Positions 8,758 to 18,012 are shown, counted from the stretch's first letter. The stretch: DNA of 47,058 nt from Bacillota bacterium (GCA_021799435.1 JAJZAN010000016.1:1-47058); one strand, 5' to 3'. Notes: a model not told the origin generated them from the sequence alone. Translations and numbers: made by a program.

Positions 8758-8776
8758 TAGCAGTATTTTCTATCTA
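8747..8776 (+). promoter_or_regulatory. Predicted promoter of the ABC transporter operon
   Basis: TTGCTG (8747-8752) and TATCTA (8771-8776) are separated by 18 bases, about 50 bases before the start of the binding-protein gene. The local sequence is AT-rich compared with its surroundings. Moderate match only. Confidence 0.4.
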
Positions 8777-8826
8777 TTAAACCGTTTCCGCTTCCCATTG
8801 TCTACCTGCTAAGGAGGACTTCATTG

Positions 8827-10488
8827 ATGGAAAAGCGTCGAATTGCGCTCATGGCGGTCCCCGTTGTTGGCGCCATGGTTTTGTCCGCGTGTGGTTCGCA
8901 GACGACCAACAACACGACGTCGGCTTCGGGCAAAGTTCCCCCGATGGTTCTGTCGGTAGACCCCGGCAGCCCGCTGTACAGCAAGAACTGGAACCCCTTC
9001 TCGCCCAACGCGTTGTGGGGCCAGGCGTGGATCTATGAAACGCTGTATTACAACGATGCCATGAACGGGCATCAGACCCCGTGGTTGGCCACATCGTACA
9101 AGTGGAACAGTCCGCTGCAGCTCACGTTCACCATCCGCAAGGGTGTGAAGTGGTCCAACGGTACTGCGTTCACCCCGAATGATGTAGTGTTCACGTTTGA
9201 TATGTTGAAGAAGTTCCCGGCGTTGGACACCAATGGTGTCTGGAGCGTTTTGAAGAGCGTGACCGCCCAAGGCGACAACGTTGTTTTTGATTTCAAGACC
9301 GCCGACGTGCCGGCGTACACCTACATTTCGGGTACCCCGATTGTACCGGCTTCGATTTGGTCGAAGGTCAAGAACCCGGTCACCTGGACCAACCCCAACC
9401 CGGTTGGCACGGGCGCTTACTTGGTGAAGTCCTACACTCCGCAGGAATTCATCCTGGTGAAGAACCCGCATTATTGGCAGGCCAGCAAGGTCAAGGTTCA
9501 GGAGATTGAATTCCCGGCCGTGTCGGAAAATGCCAACACGGTATGGCTAAACTTGTCGCAAGGCAAGTACACGGCGGCTAACGCGTTCGCTCCGAACATC
9601 TACAAGACGTACTTGAACAAAGACCCCAAGTACCGTCACATTTGGTTCGCGCCCAGCGGCGCCTCCAACTTGACCATGAACTTGACCAAGTACCCCTTCA
9701 ACAACCAGACCTTCCGTCAAGCGATGGCCTACGCTGTCAACAAGCCGGAAGTCTCTACAAAGGGTGAGTACGGCTATTCGCCGGTGGCCAGTCAGACCGG
9801 ACTCACGTTGCCGGCCAACCAGTCGTACCTCGACACCGCCTTGGTAAAGCAGTACAACTACCATTACGACCCAACGAAGGCGGCTCAGCTGCTGAAGAGC
9901 ATGGGCCTGAAGAAAAACGCCCAGGGACAGTTGCTGGGATCGAACGGGCAGCCGATTACCTTTACCATGATTGTACCCACTGGATTCAGCGACTGGATTG
10001 AGGACGCCTCGATTATCCAGGGCGACATGAAGGCCTTGGGCATTACCATGAACGTGCAAACCCCGTCGGTGTCGACATGGGTGAGCGACATGGAAACCGG
10101 CAACTACGACTTGACCCTGAACTTCGGGTTGAACCAATACAACCCGTATTTCTACTACGAGTCCAATTTGGCGTCCGTCAACACAGCACCGATTGGAAAG
10201 AACGCCACGTCGAACTACGAGCGATACAAGAACCCACAGGTTGACGCGCTCTTGAAGCAGTACGCGGCCTCCACCAGCCTTACGCAGCAAAAGCAAATTA
10301 TCGACCAGTTGCAAAAGGTGATGCTGACCCAGGTGCCGGTCATTCCGATGTTTTACGCAGCAAACTGGAACGAGTACGACACCCGGTACTACGTCGGCTG
10401 GCCGACAGCTCAGAACCCATACGCGACCCCGACGTTCAACACGCCGGACGCAGAGATGGTATGGACCCAACTGGCGCCTCGCAAGTAG
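8827..10488 (+). CDS. ABC transporter substrate-binding lipoprotein, peptide/oligosaccharide (SBP_bac_5) family
   Basis: Extracellular solute receptor of an Opp/Dpp-type importer, 553 residues. A short basic N-terminus and hydrophobic core end in the lipobox L-S-A-C22, followed by an Asn/Thr/Ser linker. The body has family landmarks such as FTIRKGVKWSNGTAFTPNDVVFTFDM and VGTGAYLVKSYTPQEFILVKNPHYW. The ATG at 8827 is preferred (AAGGAGG nine bases upstream); an adjacent TTG at 8824 is also possible. Members of this family carry oligopeptides, but some (for example the Vibrio chito-oligosaccharide system and Thermotoga glycan systems) carry oligosaccharides. Here the downstream kinase, GH4 and nagB favour an amino-sugar oligosaccharide. 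A stable hairpin follows the gene. Confidence 0.9.
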   Translation: MEKRRIALMAVPVVGAMVLSACGSQTTNNTTSASGKVPPMVLSVDPGSPLYSKNWNPFSPNALWGQAWIYETLYYNDAMNGHQTPWLATSYKWNSPLQLTFTIRKGVKWSNGTAFTPNDVVFTFDMLKKFPALDTNGVWSVLKSVTAQGDNVVFDFKTADVPAYTYISGTPIVPASIWSKVKNPVTWTNPNPVGTGAYLVKSYTPQEFILVKNPHYWQASKVKVQEIEFPAVSENANTVWLNLSQGKYTAANAFAPNIYKTYLNKDPKYRHIWFAPSGASNLTMNLTKYPFNNQTFRQAMAYAVNKPEVSTKGEYGYSPVASQTGLTLPANQSYLDTALVKQYNYHYDPTKAAQLLKSMGLKKNAQGQLLGSNGQPITFTMIVPTGFSDWIEDASIIQGDMKALGITMNVQTPSVSTWVSDMETGNYDLTLNFGLNQYNPYFYYESNLASVNTAPIGKNATSNYERYKNPQVDALLKQYAASTSLTQQKQIIDQLQKVMLTQVPVIPMFYAANWNEYDTRYYVGWPTAQNPYATPTFNTPDAEMVWTQLAPRK

Positions 10489-10493
10489 TGAAC

Positions 10494-10519
10494 ACGGGGG
10501 AGCGAGGCCGCTCCCCCGT
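10494..10519 (+). terminator. Strong 10-bp stem-loop after the binding-protein gene
   Basis: ACGGGGGAGC (10494-10503) pairs perfectly with GCTCCCCCGT (10510-10519) around a six-base loop. No T-run follows, so it is more likely a 3'-end-protecting hairpin or a partial terminator. Either would give more binding protein than membrane subunits, as is common in such operons. Confidence 0.6.
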
Positions 10520-10660
10520 CTTCTCGCCATGCTTCAGCGTGTGAGCATCAAGCTGCCAGAGACCCGACGCGGAAACCAATGTTTGGGCGATCTTTCGGAC
10601 TGCACTTGCAGCATAGGATGAGTCAACAGCCCGGCAGCCCTGTTTAGAGGAGAGTGTGGC

Positions 10661-11656
10661 ATGCGCTATTTGGTACGACGCGGCATTATGCTGCTCTTAA
10701 CCCTATGGTCTGCTATCACATTAAATTTCTTGCTGCCCCGCATGATGCCTGGGAATCCGGCCGAGGTGATGCTGGCCAAGTTTAAGGGCAAGGGCAACAT
10801 GAGCCCCCAAGCGATTCACGCCATCAAGGTAATGCTGGGACTCAACAACGAGAGCTTGTGGCAGCAGTATCTGCAGTATTGGCATGACATATTCAATTGG
10901 AACTTTGGGGTGTCCTACACCTACTTTCCGTTTAGCGTGACCCATGAAATTGCCCAAGCCTTGCCTTGGACGCTGGTGCTGATTGGCGTGACCACCGTGA
11001 TGAGTTTCGTCATGGGAACTGGGCTGGGGATCTGGGCGGCTTGGAAGCGCGGTTCATTGCTCGACTCCACCGTGACCTCGGTCTTTACGTTTGCGTCATC
11101 ATTTCCGTACTTTTGGTTTGCTTTGATTTGCATTTTCCTGCTGGGCTTTGAGACTACGGTGTTCCCCAACAGCGGGGGCTATGCGGCCACCATGAATCCC
11201 GGGTTCAACATGGCGTTTATCGGCAGTGCCATTTACCATTCCATTCTGCCGGCATTCACCATCTTGGTCAGCTCCCTGGGCGGATGGCAGTTGCAGATGC
11301 GCAACAACATGATTGCGGCCTTAAACGAAGACTATGTGGTCTTGGCGCGGGCCAAAGGTTTGCCGGAACGGACGCTGGCGATCCTGTACGCGGCCCGGAA
11401 TGCGATTTTGCCCAACATGACCAGTTTTGCCATGTCGTTGGGATTCGTGGTTTCGGGGGCTATTCTGGTCGAGCTGGTGTTCAGCTACCCCGGCATGGGA
11501 AACCTGCTCTACTCGGCCGTGTCCAACGAAGACTTCCCCTTGATGCAAGGGATTTTCCTCATGATTGTGGTGTGCGTGGTTTTGGCTAATTTTGCAGCTG
11601 ACGTGATCAATGTCTTTCTTGATCCGCGGGTGCGGCGAGGAGGCGGTGACGCATGA
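10661..11656 (+). CDS. ABC transporter permease, DppB/OppB type
   Basis: First membrane subunit of the importer, 331 residues with about six membrane segments. It starts with MRYLVRRGIMLLLTLWSAITLNFLLPRMMPGNP, the standard N-terminus of this family, and carries the ATPase-contacting EAA-type loop in DYVVLARAKGLPERTLAI and the segment AILVELVFSYPGMGNLLYSAV. AGAGGAGAG lies before the ATG. It follows the binding-protein gene after 172 bases containing the hairpin and overlaps the next permease gene by four bases (ATGA). Confidence 0.93.
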   Translation: MRYLVRRGIMLLLTLWSAITLNFLLPRMMPGNPAEVMLAKFKGKGNMSPQAIHAIKVMLGLNNESLWQQYLQYWHDIFNWNFGVSYTYFPFSVTHEIAQALPWTLVLIGVTTVMSFVMGTGLGIWAAWKRGSLLDSTVTSVFTFASSFPYFWFALICIFLLGFETTVFPNSGGYAATMNPGFNMAFIGSAIYHSILPAFTILVSSLGGWQLQMRNNMIAALNEDYVVLARAKGLPERTLAILYAARNAILPNMTSFAMSLGFVVSGAILVELVFSYPGMGNLLYSAVSNEDFPLMQGIFLMIVVCVVLANFAADVINVFLDPRVRRGGGDA

Positions 11657-12504
11657 CATCCGCATTGGGCGTACTCAAACCGTTTTGGCAGAATAAGCTC
11701 GCCCGAGCCGGGGTCATTATGGTGGGCATCATTGTGCTGATGGCCATCTTCGCTCCTCTCATTACCCCGTATTCGCCCAATAATAGCAGCTTCGCGCCGA
11801 TGCTGACGCCGAGCGCGCACCACTGGCTGGGCACGACCCAAGCGGGGCAGGACGTATACTCGGAACTAATCTGGGGCGCTCGTCAGTCGCTCTATGTGGG
11901 CTTTGCAGCCGGTATCGCTTCGACCATCGTGGGTTTGGTGATTGGCCTGATCGCAGGGTATGCGCCGGGCATCGTCGACGACATCTTGTCCTATGTCATT
12001 AACGTGTTTTTAGTAATTCCCGGTTTGCCGCTGATGATTATCTTGGCCGCCTACGCGCCGGTTCATGGCAGTCTCTTGATTATCTTTGTGATTACCGTGA
12101 CGGGCTGGGCTTGGGGTGCCCGCGTGCTCCGATCGCAGGTTACGACCTTGCGGTCCCGCGATTACGTGGCAGCCGCCCGCTTTGCGGGAGACGGCATGTG
12201 GCGGATTATCTTCCGGGAGATTATGCCGAACATGATTTCCTTGGTGGCAGCCGGATTTTTGGGGGCGGCGGTGTCCGCCATTTTAGGAGCAGCGGGTTTG
12301 GAATTCCTGGGGCTGGGCGATCCCTCCATCAACAGTTGGGGAACCATGCTGTACTGGGCTGAGAACAGTGGGGCGCTCCTAGAAGGTCAGTGGGCCTGGC
12401 TGTTTGCCCCCGGTTTCATGATTGCGGTGTTGGGAACGGCATTGGTGCTTATTAACTTCGCGGTGGACGAAATGGCCAATCCGCGGCTCCGAAAGAAGGG
12501 TTAG
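11653..12504 (+). CDS. ABC transporter permease, DppC/OppC type
   Basis: Second membrane subunit, 283 residues. The family pattern is clear: a short cytoplasmic N-terminus with one membrane helix, the HWLGTTQAGQDVYSELIWGARQSL segment that marks DppC proteins, then five further helices, and the EAA loop SRDYVAAARFAGDGMWRIIFREIMPN. It pairs with the upstream permease and is translationally coupled to it by a four-base overlap. The ATPase gene starts two bases after its stop. Confidence 0.93.
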   Translation: MTSALGVLKPFWQNKLARAGVIMVGIIVLMAIFAPLITPYSPNNSSFAPMLTPSAHHWLGTTQAGQDVYSELIWGARQSLYVGFAAGIASTIVGLVIGLIAGYAPGIVDDILSYVINVFLVIPGLPLMIILAAYAPVHGSLLIIFVITVTGWAWGARVLRSQVTTLRSRDYVAAARFAGDGMWRIIFREIMPNMISLVAAGFLGAAVSAILGAAGLEFLGLGDPSINSWGTMLYWAENSGALLEGQWAWLFAPGFMIAVLGTALVLINFAVDEMANPRLRKKG

Positions 12505-12506
12505 AC

Positions 12507-13472
12507 ATGGCATTATTGGAGGTTGAGCATCTGACCGTCACCTACGGCAATGTGCAGGCCGTCCGTGATGTCAGCCTAAAACTTGAAGCGGGAGAAATCC
12601 TCGGCATCGTGGGCGAGTCGGGCAGCGGCAAGTCCACCCTGGGGTATGCGGTGACCAAGCTGCTTCGATCCCCCGGCCAGATTTCGCGGGGGCGGGTGCT
12701 GTTTGAGGGGCAAGACTTGGTGCCAATGGCAGAACGGGAACTGCGCAAAAAGCGTTGGAAAGACATCTCGGTGGTCATGCAAAGCGGGATGAATGCTTTG
12801 AACCCGGTTACGACCATCCGACGCCAGTTCGAGGACGCCATTTTGGCACATAATCCCCTGAGCCCAGCGAAGATGCGGGAACGCGTGGCCGAAATGCTGC
12901 AGCTGGTCAACATCGATGCGCGCTATGCCGACAACTATCCGCATGAGCTGTCGGGGGGCATGAAACAGCGCGTGGCGATTGCGCTGGCCCTAGTCCTGGA
13001 TCCGAAACTCATTATTTTTGACGAGCCGACCACAGCGCTGGACGTGGTGGTGCAGCGCTACATTGTGCAGAACTTGAAGATGCTGCGGAAGCGGTACAAT
13101 TTTTCCGCACTCTTCATCAGCCACGACTTGGGCACGGTGTTGGAAATTGCCGACCGCGTGGCGGTCATGTACGGCGGACAGTTGGTTGAGGTGCAGAGCG
13201 CCGGGGATCTCTTGAACAGTCCGCGGCATCCCTACACCAAAGCGCTGTTGCAATGTTTCCCCGATCCCCGCAGTGAACAGATTGAGGTCGTCGGCATCCC
13301 CGGAACGCCGCCCGACTTGGCGGATCTCAGCCCGGGATGTCCGTTCCATCCCCGTTGCGCCTCGGCTATGGACCAGTGCCGGGTGGAAACCCCGCACTAC
13401 ATCACCATAGGCGAGGCGGGGGTTGCCTGTCACTTGGCAGCCCGGGAAGTGGAGGTGGGTCAGAATGGCTGA
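12507..13472 (+). CDS. ABC transporter ATP-binding protein, DppD/OppD type
   Basis: One of two nucleotide-binding subunits, 321 residues. Walker A is GESGSGKST at about residues 36-44, the signature is LSGGMKQRVAIA, and Walker B is LIIFDEPTTALD, followed by the H-loop in LFISHDLGTV. The C-terminus carries the Opp-family cysteine-rich extension (GCPFHPRCASAMDQC) found in transporters of peptides and oligosaccharides. All ATPase motifs are intact. The next ATPase gene begins inside its last eight bases. Confidence 0.93.
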   Translation: MALLEVEHLTVTYGNVQAVRDVSLKLEAGEILGIVGESGSGKSTLGYAVTKLLRSPGQISRGRVLFEGQDLVPMAERELRKKRWKDISVVMQSGMNALNPVTTIRRQFEDAILAHNPLSPAKMRERVAEMLQLVNIDARYADNYPHELSGGMKQRVAIALALVLDPKLIIFDEPTTALDVVVQRYIVQNLKMLRKRYNFSALFISHDLGTVLEIADRVAVMYGGQLVEVQSAGDLLNSPRHPYTKALLQCFPDPRSEQIEVVGIPGTPPDLADLSPGCPFHPRCASAMDQCRVETPHYITIGEAGVACHLAAREVEVGQNG

Positions 13473-14451
13473 GGCGATTCTTAAACTGGCGGACGTGCAG
13501 AAAACCTATACCCGCAAGGCCAATGGCCAGGTGCAAAAAGTGCGGGCGGTGCGCCACGTCACCTTCGATGTCCCGCGCCAGCACATTGTGGCGTTGGTGG
13601 GCGAATCGGGCAGCGGAAAATCCACCATTGCCAAGCTTATTACCGGAGTGGAGCGTGCCGATGGGGGCAGCATTGTCTTTAATCAGAAGCCTTTCATCGA
13701 GTGGCGCCGCAGCATGCGGGAATATCGCCGGCATGTGCAGATGGTGTTTCAGGACCCTTATGCGGCATTGAATCCGCTCAATACGGTGCGCTACACCATC
13801 AGCCGTCCATTGGTGAATTATCGGGCACTGAAGGGGCACCTGTTGGATCAGGAAATAGAAAAAATCTTGGAAACGGTGCACCTCAGCCCCGTCAAAGAGT
13901 TCGTCGACAAACTGCCCTTCGAGCTTTCGGGCGGCCAGCTGCAACGGGTGGTGACGGCGCGCGCCTTGGCCTCCAACCCGCAGTTGATTGTGGCAGACGA
14001 ACCGGTGTCGATGCTCGACGTTTCGATTCGTGCCGAAATCTTGCACCTCTTGGACGAGCTTCGCACCAAGCAGGGGGTGAGCCTCCTTTATATAACCCAC
14101 GACCTCATTTCAGCCCGCATGCTGGCGGACGAGATTGTGGTGCTGTACCGCGGAACCGTCGTGGAAGAGGGCAAGGCCCAAGAAGTAGCCCAGAACCCGA
14201 TGCACCCGTACACCCAGCTGTTGTTGCAGTCTATTCCCAACCCATGGGCGCCGGGCGTGGAGCCCAGCGTGGACTTAAGCCGCTTGGACCGGACTAGTGA
14301 TGATGGCGGATGTGTTTTTCGAGCGCGCTGCCCCCATGCCATGAAAGTCTGCGAAACAGCGGTTCCGACCTTAAAGAGCGGGGCCGCGGGTCAAAAGGTT
14401 GCGTGTTTCCTGCATCACGCCCCTCCGCACCAAGAGGTCGCCACGCCCTAG
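13465..14451 (+). CDS. ABC transporter ATP-binding protein, DppF/OppF type
   Basis: Second nucleotide-binding subunit, 328 residues. Walker A GESGSGKST, signature ELSGGQLQRVVTARAL, Walker B LIVADEPVSMLDVS and H-loop LYITHDLIS are intact, and the C-terminal cysteine motif CVFRARCPHAMKVC is present. The start is the ATG at 13465 (MAEAILKLADVQ) because GGAGGTGGG precedes it; the frame is open 42 bases further upstream without a good ribosome site. It closes the transporter operon; a 59-base gap with an operator half site separates it from the kinase. Confidence 0.92.
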   Translation: MAEAILKLADVQKTYTRKANGQVQKVRAVRHVTFDVPRQHIVALVGESGSGKSTIAKLITGVERADGGSIVFNQKPFIEWRRSMREYRRHVQMVFQDPYAALNPLNTVRYTISRPLVNYRALKGHLLDQEIEKILETVHLSPVKEFVDKLPFELSGGQLQRVVTARALASNPQLIVADEPVSMLDVSIRAEILHLLDELRTKQGVSLLYITHDLISARMLADEIVVLYRGTVVEEGKAQEVAQNPMHPYTQLLLQSIPNPWAPGVEPSVDLSRLDRTSDDGGCVFRARCPHAMKVCETAVPTLKSGAAGQKVACFLHHAPPHQEVATP

Positions 14452-14481
14452 GCTGACTATTGACGTCTGGCCGGGTTGTGA

Positions 14482-14496
14482 TTAAATGTCTAGATG
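14482..14496 (+). promoter_or_regulatory. Second operator-like site before the kinase gene
   Basis: TTAAATGTCTAGATG repeats 13 bases of the regulator/transporter operator exactly (TTAAATGTCTAGA). The second arm is degenerate (TGT instead of CAA). It lies just upstream of the GGAGGGG ribosome site of the kinase, where binding could block transcription into the catabolic genes. Confidence 0.55.
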
Positions 14497-14510
14497 TTTG
14501 GAGGGGTATT

Positions 14511-15482
14511 GTGTCCTACGTAGTGGGAGTCGATGGCGGGGGCAGCCAGACCACCGCCGTGGTAGCGGATTTGGACGGGCGCCTCATCGCCAAGGGGCGT
14601 GCGGGCGGCTCCAACCATCAGGGTCCTGGCATTGACGAAGCCTTGCGCCAGGTGCGTCGCGCGGTGGATGCGGCCTTAGACGCGGCGCAAGTGCCCGCGT
14701 CGGCGGTGGAATTCGTCCAATATGGGTTGGCCGGTGCCGACCGGCCGCGTGACTTCGAGATTCTGCGTCCCGCCCTGGCCACCTTGCCGTTTGCCGACTG
14801 GGACGTGGTATCGGATGCCTGGCAGGGGCTCCGGGCGGGGACGGATGATTACATCGGAGTCAGCCTGGTGTGCGGTTCCGGTACCAATGCCATTGGCCGC
14901 AACGCCCAAGGACGCGAAGTCCAAGTGGGCGGATTCGGTTATGTTTTTGGCGACTTTGCCGGCGGCCATGACTTGGCCGTGGAGACTTTTCGGGCGGCGG
15001 TGCGGTCATGGCAGCGGCGCGAGGAGGCGACCGTACTGACCGAGCGGGTGGCGGCTTATTTGGGTGTACCCGACATGGAAGCGGTATACAACAAATTTCT
15101 TGACGAGGATCTCGCCGTGCCGCTTAGTCTAGCCTTAGTGGTACATCAAGCCGCTGATGCGGGGGATGCGGTGTCGCAGCGCATTTTAGGGCAGATGGGT
15201 TTCGAACTGGGGCTGGCAGCCAATGCGGTGCTGGACCATTTGCATGTGGGGTCTCAGGAATCCCTGCCGGTGGTCTTGGTCGGGAGCGTGCTGCAAAAGG
15301 GAAAGAGCCCCTTTTTGCTGGAAGCGCTGGACGATACGGTGAAGATTCGCTATCCCCAAGTGTTTCTCTCTCAGTTGGATGTTCCCCCGGTATTTGGATC
15401 GGTACTCTTGGCGTTGGATCGATTGGGCCGTGAGGCAGCGCCCAGTGCTCGGGAGACCTTTAAGGGTTGGGAGGAGTCATAA
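14511..15482 (+). CDS. BadF/BadG/BcrA/BcrD-type ATPase, probable N-acetylglucosamine/amino-sugar kinase
   Basis: A cytosolic sugar kinase of the ASKHA fold, 323 residues. The N-terminal phosphate loop is VGVDGGGSQTTAVVADLDG, and the second phosphate motif region is LVCGSGTNAIGRN, followed by VQVGGFGYVFGDFAGGHDL. These match the BadF-type family that includes GlcNAc kinases and the MurNAc/GlcNAc kinase MurK. The chosen start is GTG at 14511, preceded by GGAGGGG and giving the usual short N-terminus; a longer frame to 14460 would run through the operator. Its stop overlaps the GH4 start (TAATG). By context it phosphorylates the imported sugar, either the free monosaccharide or the disaccharide before GH4 cleavage. 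Confidence 0.85.
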   Translation: MSYVVGVDGGGSQTTAVVADLDGRLIAKGRAGGSNHQGPGIDEALRQVRRAVDAALDAAQVPASAVEFVQYGLAGADRPRDFEILRPALATLPFADWDVVSDAWQGLRAGTDDYIGVSLVCGSGTNAIGRNAQGREVQVGGFGYVFGDFAGGHDLAVETFRAAVRSWQRREEATVLTERVAAYLGVPDMEAVYNKFLDEDLAVPLSLALVVHQAADAGDAVSQRILGQMGFELGLAANAVLDHLHVGSQESLPVVLVGSVLQKGKSPFLLEALDDTVKIRYPQVFLSQLDVPPVFGSVLLALDRLGREAAPSARETFKGWEES

Positions 15483-16798
15483 TGACAGACAAAGCGTTGA
15501 AAGTTGTAGTCATTGGCGGCGGTTCCAGCTACACGCCGGAACTTGTGGAAGGCATCATCAACCACCATTACGAGTTTCCGGTGTCGGAACTGTACCTGGT
15601 GGATATTGAGGATGGCCAGGAAAAGTTGGGCATCGTCGGGGCCTTGGCTCAACGCATGGTGGAAAAGGCCGGCGTCAACATGACGGTGCATCTCACCTTA
15701 GACCGTCGCGAAGCCATTCGCGGGGCCGACTTTATCATCACCCAAATCCGGGTGGGACGGCTCCCGGCCCGAGTGCGCGACGAGCGCATCCCGCTCCGGT
15801 ATGACTGTTTGGGACAAGAGACCACAGGCGCGGGTGGATTCGCCAAGGGTCTTCGCACCATTCCCGTGATTTTGGACATTGCTAAAGACATTCGGGAACT
15901 CGCGCCCGATGCGTGGATGGTCAACTTCACCAATCCGACCGGTATGGTGACCGAGGCGGTTCTGAAGTATGGCGGCGTCAAAACGGTGGGGCTGTGCAAT
16001 CTGGCAATCGGTACCCGCATGCAGATTGCGAAAGTGGCGGGTGTGGATCGGTCCTTGGTGGACTTCGAGTGGATTGGCATCAACCACCTCAACTGGGCGA
16101 CGAAGATTCGCGCCGGGAACGAGTCGTTGATGGGGATGATTTTGGACGCCGCCGCGAACCGGGCCGGCGTATCCGTGAAGAACATCCCGGACTTTGGGTG
16201 GGACCCCGAGTTTTTGCAGACCTTGGGGGCCCTGCCGTGCAGCTACCTGCATTACTACTATATGACCGACACCATGCTGGATGAAGAGCGGGAGGCGGCC
16301 AAGACCAAAGGAACCCGCGGCGAAGTGGTGCAGCGCATCGAAGCCGAATTGTTCGAGCTCTACAAGGATCCCAATTTGGCTGTCAAACCGAAGCAGTTGG
16401 AGCAGCGGGGCGGGGCGTATTACTCGTTGGCCGCGGTGGAGCTAATTGCCTCTATTTACAACGACCGCCGGGATGTGCAAACGGTGAACGTGCGCAACGG
16501 GCACATTTTGCCGTTCTTGCCGGAAGACGCGTCCATTGAAGTGAATGCCGTCATTGACAGTCAAGGGGCCCATCCCATTCAGGTGGAAACCGAGGTGCCT
16601 CCCCAAATCCGCGGGCTTTTGCAGGTCGTAAAAGCCTACGAGGAACTGACTATTGAAGCGGCCGTCCATGGCGACTATGGGAAGGCTATGCAGGCCTTGA
16701 CCATCCATCCCTTGGTGACTGCTGGCAAGACCGCGAAAGCGATGCTGGATGATATTTTGGCGGAGAACAAGGCCTTTTTGCCGCGGTTCTTTCAATAA
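15482..16798 (+). CDS. Glycoside hydrolase family 4, 6-phospho-beta-glucosidase/chitobiose-6-phosphate hydrolase type
   Basis: A cytosolic NAD- and divalent-metal-dependent glycosidase that cleaves by oxidation-elimination. The 438 residues begin with a Rossmann segment VVVIGGGSSYTPEL (residues 8-21), typical of the 6-phospho-beta-glucosidase branch. The metal ligands are present as Cys172 (VGLCNLAIG) and His202 (GINHLNW). E. coli ChbF, which splits chitobiose-6-phosphate, is in the same family, and the flanking kinase and nagB make a beta-linked amino-sugar disaccharide phosphate the likely substrate; plain cellobiose-6-phosphate cannot be excluded. The start is ATG at 15482 with GGGAGGAG upstream. 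It overlaps both neighbours by one base (TAATG). Confidence 0.9.
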   Translation: MTDKALKVVVIGGGSSYTPELVEGIINHHYEFPVSELYLVDIEDGQEKLGIVGALAQRMVEKAGVNMTVHLTLDRREAIRGADFIITQIRVGRLPARVRDERIPLRYDCLGQETTGAGGFAKGLRTIPVILDIAKDIRELAPDAWMVNFTNPTGMVTEAVLKYGGVKTVGLCNLAIGTRMQIAKVAGVDRSLVDFEWIGINHLNWATKIRAGNESLMGMILDAAANRAGVSVKNIPDFGWDPEFLQTLGALPCSYLHYYYMTDTMLDEEREAAKTKGTRGEVVQRIEAELFELYKDPNLAVKPKQLEQRGGAYYSLAAVELIASIYNDRRDVQTVNVRNGHILPFLPEDASIEVNAVIDSQGAHPIQVETEVPPQIRGLLQVVKAYEELTIEAAVHGDYGKAMQALTIHPLVTAGKTAKAMLDDILAENKAFLPRFFQ

Positions 16799-18012
16799 TG
16801 AGACTCACGCTGTCTAACATACTTCGGCCGGATTTGCCGGTCGAAGTATGGTGGGTGATCGCCGTCAATACCGCCATGCAGGTGATCTTCAACTTTGTGG
16901 GGATCTTCGTTAACCTGTACTGGTGGAATCAAGGGTCGCCGATTTTTCAGGTCAGTCTCTTTAATTTGCTGGGTACCATCGCACTATTTCTGTCTTATCT
17001 GGTCGGTTCGCATTACCTGTACAAGCGGGACATTCGGTTTGTGATGATTCTGAGTGCGGTTTTTGCGGGTGTCACCTTTGTGGCCTTGTTTTTCTATTTT
17101 CCGCATTGGCGGGATTGGTTTACAGCGGGGGTTGGATTTGCTTTTGGACTGACGCAAGGATTCTTTTGGGCGGCTAATAATTCGTCCATGTACACGTTCT
17201 TGAAATCCGAGCAATATGCGGACTATTTCTCAGTCAATACGGTCGTATCGCAGGTCATCGCCGTCGCCATCCCATTGATATCGGCCGGCATCGTGGGGTT
17301 GGCGGGCTTCAAGGTTTCGTTTTTGCTCATGCTGGTCTTTGTGCTGGCCGCTTTGGTGGTCTCCCTCAGGCTGCCGCATCGGGGGATTGAGGAGAACTTG
17401 TTCCGGCACCGTCCTCAGGAGATTTTCTCCAAACCCGGTACTGGGTGGGTGATGGCGGTGGTGATGTGTTCAGGGCTGGTCAACCAGTTTTTAGGGCTCT
17501 TTTCCATGATTTATATCTTTACCGTCAGCAATAATGTGGGCGTGGTGGCCCTTTTGAACATTGCGTACTCGTTGGTGATGCTGGGAGCGCTGGTGCTGTA
17601 TCGTCGGTCTCAGTGGACTCAAGATGCGTGGCTGGTGACGGGGATTGTCTTAATTTTGGCCAGTTTTGGGATGGCCTTTTTTGTGGGCCACAATGCTTGG
17701 AGCACGGTCGTGGTCCTCCTGATGCGGGTGGGCGGTTTGTACTTGGCAGGGGCTTCTGGTCGACAGCGATATCGTGTCATTATGCAGGGTGATGTGTTGT
17801 GGCGGACACGATTTGGATTGTGGATGGAGATTCCGTTCGCGCTGTCGCGCACGGCCATTCTGACGGGCGCTCTGTTTGTTCGTCAGTTAGCCGATAAGCC
17901 ATTCTTGCTGCTGACAATCCTGACTGGACTTGCGATGGTGGGACTGCCAGTGTTTACCCGGCTCGCAGTTCAGCGGTTTGAGGCGGTACATGGTGTGGGA
18001 ACAGGATTGTAA
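16798..18012 (+). CDS. MFS transporter in the amino-sugar operon
   Basis: An integral membrane permease of 404 residues with about eleven to twelve hydrophobic helices. It resembles Bacillota MFS proteins of unknown substrate; the short N-terminus runs into a first helix VIAVNTAMQVIFNFVGIFVNLYWW. It is translationally coupled to the GH4 gene (TAATG overlap), so it belongs to the catabolic unit. It may import a monosaccharide, or export a surplus product such as glucosamine. No sequence feature fixes direction or substrate. Confidence 0.82.
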   Translation: MRLTLSNILRPDLPVEVWWVIAVNTAMQVIFNFVGIFVNLYWWNQGSPIFQVSLFNLLGTIALFLSYLVGSHYLYKRDIRFVMILSAVFAGVTFVALFFYFPHWRDWFTAGVGFAFGLTQGFFWAANNSSMYTFLKSEQYADYFSVNTVVSQVIAVAIPLISAGIVGLAGFKVSFLLMLVFVLAALVVSLRLPHRGIEENLFRHRPQEIFSKPGTGWVMAVVMCSGLVNQFLGLFSMIYIFTVSNNVGVVALLNIAYSLVMLGALVLYRRSQWTQDAWLVTGIVLILASFGMAFFVGHNAWSTVVVLLMRVGGLYLAGASGRQRYRVIMQGDVLWRTRFGLWMEIPFALSRTAILTGALFVRQLADKPFLLLTILTGLAMVGLPVFTRLAVQRFEAVHGVGTGL

